This document shows positions 46,910 through 55,213 of a stretch of 64,000 bases of DNA, piece after piece. A program made the position numbers and the translations under genes. Origin of the DNA: UBA1563 sp041671545. GTDB taxonomy: Bacteria; Bacteroidota; Ignavibacteria; Ignavibacteriales; Ignavibacteriaceae. Location: contig JBAZBI010000008.1 of assembly GCA_041671545.1 (NCBI GenBank), positions 124,001 to 188,000 of the forward strand, written 5' to 3'. The notes beneath the pieces are model-generated. The model had not been told where the DNA came from and did no database searches. It saw only the letters and a list, made by a program, of their open reading frames with translations. Every line of letters starts with the position of its first letter. Position 1 is the stretch's first letter.

Positions 46910-49645
46910 TTATTTCTCTTCAGTTCTCAACTGAGATTCAATTTTATTAACATGAGGCAATTCAATGCCATTTGCCTCGGGTTTCCCAAGTTCTTTTGGA
47001 TATAAGTACTTCCCTTTATTCTCCTGTTCTTTTTCAACTTCGGGGATAATCCGATTTACATTTGCAAATGGATCCTTCCTGATTCCTGTAACTTGCCAAC
47101 TGACTTTCATTCCTGGTGTTCCCCCTGCAACTTTGAAACGATTGTTTTGGATCTCTTCTGCTATATAAATTTGTGCATATGAGCCGATACACGTCAATTG
47201 ATAGCGAAAGTCTTTGTTGAGTGCGTCAAAGTAGTTGGGTAGTTCTATCCATTTCTGTCCTTCGTCGTCAAGTTGAGCAACTCCATCATAAATGTTTTTC
47301 ATATCAGGACTTTCAACGAACGAGTGATAGAGGTATTTGTTTTCTGGGTCCAGAGGATGATCGATCTTGAATGAACCTCCGCCTTTTGAAAGGGTTCCAG
47401 TCACAGATACACGACCGTAAAAATAACCCGCATAGCCAGTAGAATTGCTTCCACCGTTCGATCCGTAGACACCCTGACCAGAAGTGGCAAGACCGTAGAC
47501 ACCTTGTCCAGAAGTGGCAAGACCGTAGACACCTTGTCCAGAAGTAGCATGACCGTAGACACCACTACTACTACTACCGGATCCTTCCACCCCAGCATAA
47601 CTTGAACTTGCAACACCAAAAACACCTGATCCGCCACTGCTTGCATCTCCATAAACACCAACATATGAACTGCTTGCCCCACGAATACCTGAACTACTTG
47701 AAGAATTATAACCGTATATTGCAGGATTTGTTGAAGAAGATATAGTAGCATAAACACCATTGCTTCCACCCGTATTCCCAACATAAATGGTTGGATAGTT
47801 ACTAGTAGAAGTTGCATTGATTGCGTTATAACTACCACCACTTGTCATCTGAAATCGAGCTGCATGATTTGAAGAACTTGTTGCAAATATTCCATATTCT
47901 GAACTACCTGCACCTGCAAGTGCAGATGTATATGTCGAGTTTAATCCTTGTCCGGCTTGAAGCGAACCGGCTCTTCCAATACCTGAAATCCAAAAACTTG
48001 AGTTCGATTGTAGCGAACTCTGATTGTTGATATAACTTCCTCCACTACCAGTTTGATCAACATCTGGTTTCCATTGTGAACCGTCGAATTTAAGTACTTG
48101 CCCTGTTGACGGTGTAGAAGTAGAAATCGCTTTACCCTGGAGTTTTGAAACGGTAGGATTTGGATATGTACCTGTCAAATCACCTCCTGCCGAACCAGTT
48201 AATGGTGTTCCTGGAATAACACTGGATGAAAATTTTCCATCGCTCCCCAAAGGGAATAACGTATTGGCTGTTGGATTAGAATTAGCATGAAAACCATCAA
48301 CCTTATCGGCATTAAGATTTTGGTTAATGTTACCATTATTTATGGGAATTCCTTGATCGTTTCCTGGCAGTAAACCACTGAGCTTATCAGAATTTTGTGC
48401 TGTTCCTTGTATAGTACTAGAAACTGTTAATCCACCAGCAATATCTACATCTCCAACAAATTTGCCTGCTTTCCCTGAGTTACTCTCCCCATAAACACCA
48501 AAACCATTGGTACTTGTACCTTTGACTCCAGTGCCACTAAGACATTCTCCAACCACTCCACTTCCTGAGTTACTTTGTCCAATTACTCCTATGCTATTGC
48601 CATTTCCACTTATGGCAATACCATTTGGATTTGAATTTTTACTATCAATCCCTTTGTTAATTTGATTACTAACTACATCAATTAGAATTCCAGCTAGAAT
48701 GCTACCCCCTAAAGTTATTAGCAATCCAGGGTTAGCAACAGAATTTGAAAAACTAGGTGTAAGTTTTCCATTTTGAGTTGGTATGTATGACAAATCAATA
48801 CCGCCTGATGAATTTAAAGGATAAAGTGCATTTGGGGTTTGTACTCTAAATGCAGTAATTCCATTAAGTGAATCTGCGTTCGGAATTTTTAAAGTTGGTG
48901 AGAGATCTCCACTCATAATGCTATAATCAAGGATATGATCACCAGTTATTTGTTGGAAAGCAATTTTGGAACTTGTTATAGCGTTATCCTTTATTTTTCC
49001 CGTAGTGACAGAGACATCCGCAAGCTTAAGAGTATTTATTGCACCATTATCTATATCTTCAGTTTTTACTTGTCCATCTTGAATTTTTACAGAAGTGATA
49101 GAACCATCTGCAATTGGGAATGTTACTGAAGGATTTATTTTTGACTGTGTAATCGCTCCATCCTTAATTTTGCTGTTGGTGACTGAAGAATTAGCAAGTT
49201 TAATGCTGTCAACACTTCCTGGGAGAACAACTGCTAATGGTGCTTTTCTAGCTGAGTCAGCAATTATAGCCCTTATAGCATTAAAGCTGTAACCAACACT
49301 CGTGAGCGGAACTCGTGTTGAAAGTTCTTCATCACCAACTTTTATGCTTAGCCAATAAGGAATATCGAACAAAAGTAAATCGGGAAAAGTTGTTTGATCT
49401 CCGAGAATTGTTGAAAACAGCCCACGCTTAGTCTGGAGAGATTTTGATTCACTCCAAAGTTGAGTCCCTTCTGTTGGAGATGAATATAAACTGAATGTGA
49501 AGTTGTATTGGGCATCGGGTTTAGGAATACCCGTGCTATCTGTTAGTATCCCTTGATATGACAACATTCGAGGAATTTGTGCCAGAGTGCTCTGTAGGCA
49601 TGTAAAGAGAAGTAGAAACGACAATCTAAAAAATATTTGTTTCAT
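46910..49645 (-). CDS. Large secreted repeat fibre protein
   Basis: A 911-residue protein with a signal peptide and the same N-terminal domain as its neighbour (IPRMLSYQGILTDSTG). Repeats of the ITSVKIQDGQVKTEDIDNGAI kind follow (about 160-260), then glycine-rich repeats (about 340-720) such as GSGVVGECLSGTGVKGTS and GVYGLATSGQ, and the motif GSAGGDLTGTYPNPTVSKLQG. The repeats suggest a beta-helical or trimeric fibre. A beta-rich C-terminal region follows (LDPENKYLYHSFVESPDMKNIYDG). It has no T9SS domain or S74 domain of its own. With the two genes after it, it forms a probable surface-fibre operon. Confidence 0.8.
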   Translation of the reverse strand: MKQIFFRLSFLLLFTCLQSTLAQIPRMLSYQGILTDSTGIPKPDAQYNFTFSLYSSPTEGTQLWSESKSLQTKRGLFSTILGDQTTFPDLLLFDIPYWLSIKVGDEELSTRVPLTSVGYSFNAIRAIIADSARKAPLAVVLPGSVDSIKLANSSVTNSKIKDGAITQSKINPSVTFPIADGSITSVKIQDGQVKTEDIDNGAINTLKLADVSVTTGKIKDNAITSSKIAFQQITGDHILDYSIMSGDLSPTLKIPNADSLNGITAFRVQTPNALYPLNSSGGIDLSYIPTQNGKLTPSFSNSVANPGLLITLGGSILAGILIDVVSNQINKGIDSKNSNPNGIAISGNGNSIGVIGQSNSGSGVVGECLSGTGVKGTSTNGFGVYGESNSGKAGKFVGDVDIAGGLTVSSTIQGTAQNSDKLSGLLPGNDQGIPINNGNINQNLNADKVDGFHANSNPTANTLFPLGSDGKFSSSVIPGTPLTGSAGGDLTGTYPNPTVSKLQGKAISTSTPSTGQVLKFDGSQWKPDVDQTGSGGSYINNQSSLQSNSSFWISGIGRAGSLQAGQGLNSTYTSALAGAGSSEYGIFATSSSNHAARFQMTSGGSYNAINATSTSNYPTIYVGNTGGSNGVYATISSSTNPAIYGYNSSSSSGIRGASSSYVGVYGDASSGGSGVFGVASSSYAGVEGSGSSSSGVYGHATSGQGVYGLATSGQGVYGLATSGQGVYGSNGGSNSTGYAGYFYGRVSVTGTLSKGGGSFKIDHPLDPENKYLYHSFVESPDMKNIYDGVAQLDDEGQKWIELPNYFDALNKDFRYQLTCIGSYAQIYIAEEIQNNRFKVAGGTPGMKVSWQVTGIRKDPFANVNRIIPEVEKEQENKGKYLYPKELGKPEANGIELPHVNKIESQLRTEEK
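47461..47565 (-). repeat. 30-bp in-frame tandem repeat in fibre gene
   Basis: About three and a half copies of a 30-bp unit encode GVYGLATSGQ repeats in the fibre protein. Copies at 47491-47520 and 47521-47550 differ at only a few bases. Such near identity makes copy-number change by recombination or slippage likely, without frame loss. Confidence 0.82.
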
Positions 49646-49827
49646 TGAAGTATCCTTTCAATTATGTGATGGTTTATTGAACATTTTAATTATCTAACCA
49701 AAAACATTTTCTTCATTTTTACAATTTCAGTGCCGATAGAACTCTTTTTCTAATCGTACAATGTTGAATAAAACATCTTTTACTATTCAAAGAGTTAGTT
49801 TTACATCGCACTGACTTTCACCTTCAC

Positions 49828-50526
49828 TTACCCCGCCGGCGGTTCCGTCGGCGTGTCGTTTCCTTTATCTTTTCCTTTGCTTTGGGGCCAGGGGGAGTCG
49901 AACAACTTCAAAGTAACGGGATCGTCTTTATACTCTTCCCTTCCCGTTTCATTTATTTCGTTTATCGTGTCTTGCAATTTTTTATGCGCAAGTAATCTAT
50001 TAACTGTATAAGACTCGCTTCCCCCATCCATCAAATTATATTCTGCGGAGATGGTTTCAAGTTCAGCTTTTAAAGTCGCTCCTTTTTGTTTAAGAGCAGC
50101 GGGAGTCCTTTTAGCGGTAAGCTCGGTATTATATTTATCAATAATTGTAAGAACCGCCGGAAGCATATCTATCATTTTTGCCGCGTCGTCTTTTGCCAAA
50201 CTTAAATTAGAAGGGAACTCCTTCAACTGCGGGGAATCAGCGCCAAAGGTTCTCTTTAAAGCAACCTGAACCTTCTTCAGCCAATTAAAACACTCCTCAC
50301 ATTTTTTCTTTACCTGCGCAAGCTTTTCAGCGTTCTCTTTTGCTACCTTCTCCGCAGTCTTAAAATTTTTAGCAATTTCAATATTAGCGGCAAATTCCTC
50401 AAAATACTCCGCAGTTAAACCGGCAGCGGCAAGTTTTTCAAGACCCTTTGTGGTTTCATAAGCCGTACTTGCAATCGTAAACAACTTAGTTCTCGAAACC
50501 GGGATACCATTAAATTTTTCAGCCAT
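49828..50526 (-). CDS. Helical cytoplasmic protein, unknown
   Basis: The 232-residue protein is almost wholly helical with strong coiled-coil character (NFKTAEKVAKENAEKLAQVKKKCEECFNWLKK). It has no signal peptide and ends in a proline- and glycine-rich tail (DTPTEPPAG). It was not recognised. The ATG follows an AGAGG ribosome-binding site. It stands alone, 180 bp from the fibre genes and next to a long intergenic repeat region. Composition and length support a real gene. Confidence 0.68.
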   Translation of the reverse strand: MAEKFNGIPVSRTKLFTIASTAYETTKGLEKLAAAGLTAEYFEEFAANIEIAKNFKTAEKVAKENAEKLAQVKKKCEECFNWLKKVQVALKRTFGADSPQLKEFPSNLSLAKDDAAKMIDMLPAVLTIIDKYNTELTAKRTPAALKQKGATLKAELETISAEYNLMDGGSESYTVNRLLAHKKLQDTINEINETGREEYKDDPVTLKLFDSPWPQSKGKDKGNDTPTEPPAG

Positions 50527-52963
50527 AACACACCTCTTCTTTAGTTTATTTTTTGTTATTTATTGAATCATTTTTACAGTTATCAGTTTTTAGTTTTTAG
50601 TCTGTCATGGAGAATCAGTTTTTATGTTTTTACTTCTAGCTCCTGATCAATGACAAATGACTCCTGACCAATGACTTTATACTTTCTACTAACGTTGTAC
50701 TCTCACCGAACCTCCTTTATTTGCAGTTTCACTAACCCATCATAAAGAGACTTAGGTTAAAACCGAATAAAGTTCGTTTTTTACTCATTTTAGTACTTTT
50801 TTGTTCAAAGAATAGTCTTTTTCTTTCACCGGGAGAGCCCAAAGACCCGCTAAAAACCCTTTTTTTGGTACTTAGAGTGTTCGGAAACGTACTTAGAGCG
50901 CTAACTTTTCACTTCAGAGCATCTGGAAACGTACTTAGAGCCTTAACTTTTCACTTCAGAGCGTCTGGAAACGTACTAAGAGCCTTAACTTTTCACTTCA
51001 GAGCGTTGGCAAACGTACTTAGAGCCCTAACTTTTCACTTCAGAGCGTTGGCAAACGTACTTAGAGCGCTAACTTTTCACTTCAGAACGTTGGGAAACGT
51101 ACTTAGAGCGTTAACTTTTCACTTCAGAGTGTTGGGAAACGTACTTAGAGTCTTAACTTTTCACTTCAGAGTGTTGGGAAACGTACTAAGAGTCTTAACT
51201 TTTCACTTCAGAGCGTCGGGAAACTTACTTAGTGCGCTAACTTTTGTACAGTGAGTTATCTGAAACTTACTAACTCCCCATCTGCAAGAAATGACTTATT
51301 CTTAATCATAATCTTATTCCTAATCTTAATCCACTTTCACCATATAAAACGAACACGAGTAAGATCACGATAATGATTAAGAAGAATTTTTGTAACCAAA
51401 CAATACAGATGGATACTCTGCGCTTTCTAAAAAAGTTTTCAAGGGTATTTATAAAATGATTGGAAATAGAAGTAGTTGTAAGAAGAATAAAAGTAGATGT
51501 CTTTGTCTGGTACTGAATGTAAGAGGTATTGATCAGCTATAACATTTCATCATGATAAACATTTATCGTAATAAAATTAATAACCTTAGTACCGTTACAT
51601 CATCCGTCAAACATTGAACATGAACCATAAACCATGCGGTTAACCGCGCTTTGTATAGTAGTATCTTTCCTTTAAGCAAAACAAAATATCTAATTTGATA
51701 AAAGCTTAGCGCCACCAGTGTTGTGAGAGAAAACGACCCTAACAAGCTTTTTCCGAACCTCAAGATTTCGCTTAAAGGTACTACAAAAAAACAAGCCACA
51801 GTTTCCATCATTAAATAAACAACCGGGAAAGATTCAACTATTCAAAGAACATTCCCCGATAAGTCGGGGAATAATTAGCCTTAGCTGTAACAAACATAAA
51901 AAGTAAATAATAGATATGCAAGAACTATTTTCTTCTAACAACAAAAAAGTTTAAGATAATTAGCAAAAATATTCTGCGCAAAATGGCCTGCCCGCCGCAG
52001 GCAGGCAAGAATATTAAATGATTAAAAAAAACGAATGAATGGATGAATGTTTTTCATTCAATCATGCAGCCATTCAATTTTAACTACCAGAGGTAGTCAT
52101 TCCAAATTATTTGGTTCTGGTTTACCAGGTTATATAATTAGGAAAAATATTCTACGCAGAATGGCGAGAATATTTTCTTGAAATCAAACACCGAACATCG
52201 AACAAGCCTGCCCGACTCAGTCGGGGAATAACGAATGATGAAGTTTTACATTTCGATATTCTACATTCCATGTTCATTATTCATTATTATTTTTTTGGTT
52301 CTGGTTTACCAGGATATAGATTAGCAAAAATCCTCTTCGTTTACGGAGCGGTGAATGAAAGAAAATGAATAGAGAATTTGTATCTGAATGACCGGAAGGA
52401 TGAATATTGAATTCGTTGCGAGCTTTGCGGTTCTTGGCGAACTTTGCGAGAAAAAGGGAATTAGTTTCTCGCCGAGCTCGCAAAGAAGACGCCACGTTCG
52501 CAATGGGAAAAAATGAAGATTTATGATTGAAAAAGTTTTGGTTGGTAACTATTCTGTGCTAAGATTGGACGGATGAATGGATGAATGTTTTTCACTGAGC
52601 ATTAGTACAGCGTAGCCGGCAACTAAAACTTTAGTTAACATCTTTAATTGCTTCTTCGGAGAGATGAAAGATTCATTCCCTATTTATCTACCGCCAGGCA
52701 GAAGCGGCTTATAGCAAAAATCCTAAACTGCTTAAAGTTTTATAGAACTGCACAATCTCGTCGGGAATGAAGCTTGGTAACATAAACACAAAACACGGAA
52801 AGAATCCCGTTCTGCCTAATCGCAGATAAACAGGGATTCAATATTTTTTTCATTCAATCATCCAACTGATACGAATTTATAAACTTTTTTTCATTCAGCC
52901 ATTCAGCCATTCAAACATGCCTACATCAATTGTTGATAATAACTACTACGTATTCCTGTTAGC
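50527..52963. other. Gene-poor, repeat-rich desert of 2.4 kb
   Basis: No convincing gene is present. Besides the 42-bp array the stretch holds TGACCAATGAC-like short repeats (about 50641-50680), a hairpin ATTCCCCGA/TCGGGGAAT (51851-51872), GGTTCTGGTTTACCAGG twice (52113-52129 and 52297-52313), related TTAGCAAAAAT stretches near 51957, 52138 and 52321, a 20-bp repeat GAATGGATGAATGTTTTTCA near 52037 and 52573, and an inverted repeat CTTTGCGAG/CTCGCAAAG (52442-52485). These look like remnants of dispersed intergenic repeats. Confidence 0.7.
50884..51250. repeat. 42-bp tandem array, about 8.7 copies
   Basis: Units read GAAACGTACTTAGAGCG then CTAACTTTTCACTTCAGAG and a variable GCGTTGG-like end. 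The cores AAACGTACT and AACTTTTCACTTCAGA are almost unchanged across eight full copies, while the joints vary. The last copy is degenerate. The period equals four turns of B-DNA. A frame starting with TTG at 50865 stays open only because 42 is divisible by three. Confidence 0.9.
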
Positions 52964-53950
52964 TTAACTCTTTAGATACTCTTTTATCCTACTAATAAGC
53001 ATAGGAATAAAGCTACTCATCTCTTTATCTCTTATACGAATACCCGAAGCGTTCCTGTGTCCCCCGCCGCCAAACTCAGCAGCAATTTTCTGCACACTGA
53101 TCTCCCCTTTTGAACGAAGACTGACTTTGAATCCTTCATTCAATTCTAAAAACTTTAAAGCTACTTGAACAGTATCGATTGTTAAGCAAAGATTAACAAA
53201 CCCGTCCGTATCGGCTTCTTCTGCCCCGCTTTTTTGCAATGCTTCTTTAGAAATAACCATCACGGCTATCTCATCTTTTTCTCCATGCAGGGTTAGCGAT
53301 TGAATTGCATCGCCGAGTAATTTAATTTTCCCGATACGGCTTGTGTTATAAATCTTTGTGTAAACATCATTCGGCTTTACACCCACATTAAGAAGATCGG
53401 CAGCGATAAGATGAACGTCGGATGTAGTTCTATCAAAACGGAAAGACCCGGTATCCGTCATAATTGCCGCGTATAATTGGTCTGCAATTGAAAGATCGAT
53501 TTCAACAATCGAAGTTTCTTTAATAAATTTATAGATGATCTGTCCCGTTGCGGCAAAGGAAGTCTCGGAAAACAAATGATCTGTAAAATTCTCCGGGTCT
53601 TCATGGTGATCTATACAAATTTTTAATTGATTACTTTGCCGGAAGAGATGTTCCATGCGAACCATCCGCTGTCCGCGGTTAAAATCAAGAGCGATAAGAA
53701 CATCAACCTGGCTAAAAATATCCTTATGCTTCTCTTCATCAAAATATTGAATGACATTCTCAGCATCCATGAATTCAAGGTAGTAAGGAGTTCTGCTTGT
53801 ATTAACAATGTGAACATCTTTTCCCAATTTCTTTAAGAGAAAATAAAATGCCATTTCTGATCCAAGGGCATCAGCATCAGGATTAACGTGAGTGGTAAGG
53901 AGAAAAGAATTATTCTCTTGAATGATTTGTTTTAATAATTTGTAATTCAT
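52964..53950 (-). CDS. nrnA: DHH-family phosphoesterase NrnA (oligoribonuclease/pAp phosphatase)
   Basis: The 328-residue protein has the DHH domain motifs THVNPDADALGSEMAF (near 20), ALDFNRGQ (near 85), IDHHEDPE (near 115) and AAIMTDTGSFRFD (near 165), and the DHHA1 substrate motif FGGGGHRNASGIRI near the C terminus. NrnA-type enzymes degrade short RNAs and dephosphorylate pAp, replacing Orn in many bacteria. All metal-binding motifs are intact. It stands alone, with a repeat-rich gap on each side. Confidence 0.93.
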   Translation of the reverse strand: MNYKLLKQIIQENNSFLLTTHVNPDADALGSEMAFYFLLKKLGKDVHIVNTSRTPYYLEFMDAENVIQYFDEEKHKDIFSQVDVLIALDFNRGQRMVRMEHLFRQSNQLKICIDHHEDPENFTDHLFSETSFAATGQIIYKFIKETSIVEIDLSIADQLYAAIMTDTGSFRFDRTTSDVHLIAADLLNVGVKPNDVYTKIYNTSRIGKIKLLGDAIQSLTLHGEKDEIAVMVISKEALQKSGAEEADTDGFVNLCLTIDTVQVALKFLELNEGFKVSLRSKGEISVQKIAAEFGGGGHRNASGIRIRDKEMSSFIPMLISRIKEYLKS

Positions 53951-54114
53951 TGTACCGCAGTTTCAAGAATAAAGTTAAAAGTTGAAAGTATAAAGTTAAA
54001 AGTAAATGGAACAAAGTTTAGATATTTTGTCAAGGGTCATTAGTCAGTCGTCATTTTTATTAATTCATTCTTAAAACCAATGACAATTTACCATTGACTA
54101 ATGACTATTGACCA
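53951..54114. other. Intergenic stretch with degenerate short repeats
   Basis: The gap before nrnA contains AAGTTAAAAGTTGAAAG-like repeats and, at about 54037-54112, forward and reverse copies of an AATGAC/GTCATT heptamer-like unit (GTCATTAGTCAGTCGTCATT, then CATTGACTAATGACTATTGAC). The units can fold back on each other. The same kind of text occurs near 50641. No gene is present. Confidence 0.6.
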
Positions 54115-54157
54115 AAACAAAAAAGGGTTCGATGCAGTTCAAACTACATCAAACCCT
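54115..54157 (-). terminator. Intrinsic terminator after korAB
   Basis: On the minus strand AGGGTTTGATGTAGTT pairs with AACTGCATCGAACCCT through two G-U steps, giving a stem of about 16 bp, followed by a run of six T and a TTTT tract. It lies 22 bp after the korB stop. Confidence 0.9.
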
Positions 54158-54178
54158 AAACTTAAATAATATAATTTA

Positions 54179-55213
54179 TTAAGCTACTTCCCAGGTATTA
54201 CCGCTTCGGAAAAGTTTTGCAAGATCGCCTTTTCCTTTTTGTTTGGTAACTTCATCTAACTGGGCAAAAAGATCACCGTCATAAGTAGATTTTTGTATCT
54301 GTCTGAAAACTCCAACAGGAGAAGGAAAATCTTTAAGATCGGAGAAATGTGCCAGCACAAAACTTCTTCCCGGGTTTTCATCAAATTCATCATGAACCCA
54401 TAAATCGTTGACTGAATATTCACCCTTCGAGAGATCAACAACAATCGGGTTCATTCCGTCCATGCGAATTCCTTTGTCATTATTCTTTCCATAGATCAAA
54501 GGTTTTCCATGTTCAAGAACAACAACATTATCGGCTTTCGTTTCTTTATCGGTAAGCGGTTCATATGCACCGTCGTTAAAGATATTACAGTTCTGATAAA
54601 CTTCGATAAAAGCTAATCCGTGATGAGCGGCTGCGCGGAACATCATTGCTTGAAGATGTTTCGGATCTCTATCCATCGAACGGGCAACAAACGTAGCGCC
54701 TGAAGCAACAGCCATGTTCACCGGAAGGAATGGGAAATCAATACTTCCGTATGGAGAACTTTTTGTCTTCTTTCCTTTTTCTGAGGTAGGAGAATATTGT
54801 CCTTTTGTTAATCCGTAAATTCTGTTATTGAACAAAATTACTTTCATATCAATATTTCTTCTGCAAGCATGAATAAAGTGATTACCGCCGATACTTAAAA
54901 GATCACCGTCACCGGCTGCAACCCAAACAGATAGTTCAGGGTTTGCAAGCTTTACACCGGTTGCAATTGCCGGGGCTCTTCCGTGGATGCTATGAAATCC
55001 GTAAGTATTCATATAATATGGGAAACGGCTTGAACAGCCAATACCGGAGACCCACACAAATTTTTCTTTTGGAATTCCTAAGTCCGGCGATACGCGCTGT
55101 ACTTGAGCGAGGATTGAATAGTCTCCGCAACCCGGACACCAGCGGACATCCTGGTTTGTGGCAAAATCTTTTGCAGTTAGTTTTACATTTTCCATAACAT
55201 TATTAGTCGACAT
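54179..55213 (-). CDS. korB: 2-oxoacid:ferredoxin oxidoreductase, beta subunit
   Basis: The 344-residue beta subunit binds thiamine diphosphate. Visible motifs are VRWCPGCGDYSIL near the N terminus, GIGCSSRFPYYMNTYGFHSIHGRAPAIATG and the ThDP motif AAGDGDLLSIGGNHFIHACRRN. The best match is the 2-oxoglutarate (KorB) type of two-subunit enzyme, which makes succinyl-CoA and reduced ferredoxin or works in reverse for CO2 fixation. The ATG at 55213 is chosen because GGAGG lies 5 bp before it; it overlaps the korA stop by 11 bp. A longer frame starting at 55249 lacks a ribosome-binding site. Confidence 0.9.
   Translation of the reverse strand: MSTNNVMENVKLTAKDFATNQDVRWCPGCGDYSILAQVQRVSPDLGIPKEKFVWVSGIGCSSRFPYYMNTYGFHSIHGRAPAIATGVKLANPELSVWVAAGDGDLLSIGGNHFIHACRRNIDMKVILFNNRIYGLTKGQYSPTSEKGKKTKSSPYGSIDFPFLPVNMAVASGATFVARSMDRDPKHLQAMMFRAAAHHGLAFIEVYQNCNIFNDGAYEPLTDKETKADNVVVLEHGKPLIYGKNNDKGIRMDGMNPIVVDLSKGEYSVNDLWVHDEFDENPGRSFVLAHFSDLKDFPSPVGVFRQIQKSTYDGDLFAQLDEVTKQKGKGDLAKLFRSGNTWEVA

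Noticed and set aside
45440..49645. Prophage tail module
   Set aside because: The fibre-like proteins carry signal peptides and sit beside a T9SS cargo; no capsid, terminase, tail-tube, integrase or lysis gene is near.
50884..51250. CRISPR array
   Set aside because: The units are contiguous 42-bp copies with no unique spacers, and no cas gene is present in the window.
50865..51254. 129-residue frame over the 42-bp repeats
   Set aside because: It begins with TTG, has no ribosome-binding site, and is open only because the repeat length is a multiple of three. Base changes among units are not mainly synonymous.
51563..51811. 82-residue minus-strand frame
   Set aside because: No ribosome-binding site, no recognisable domain and position in a repeat-rich desert.
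52277..52503. Short overlapping frames of 60-72 residues
   Set aside because: They lie in an inverted repeat of the CTTTGCGAG type and have low-complexity, non-protein-like composition.
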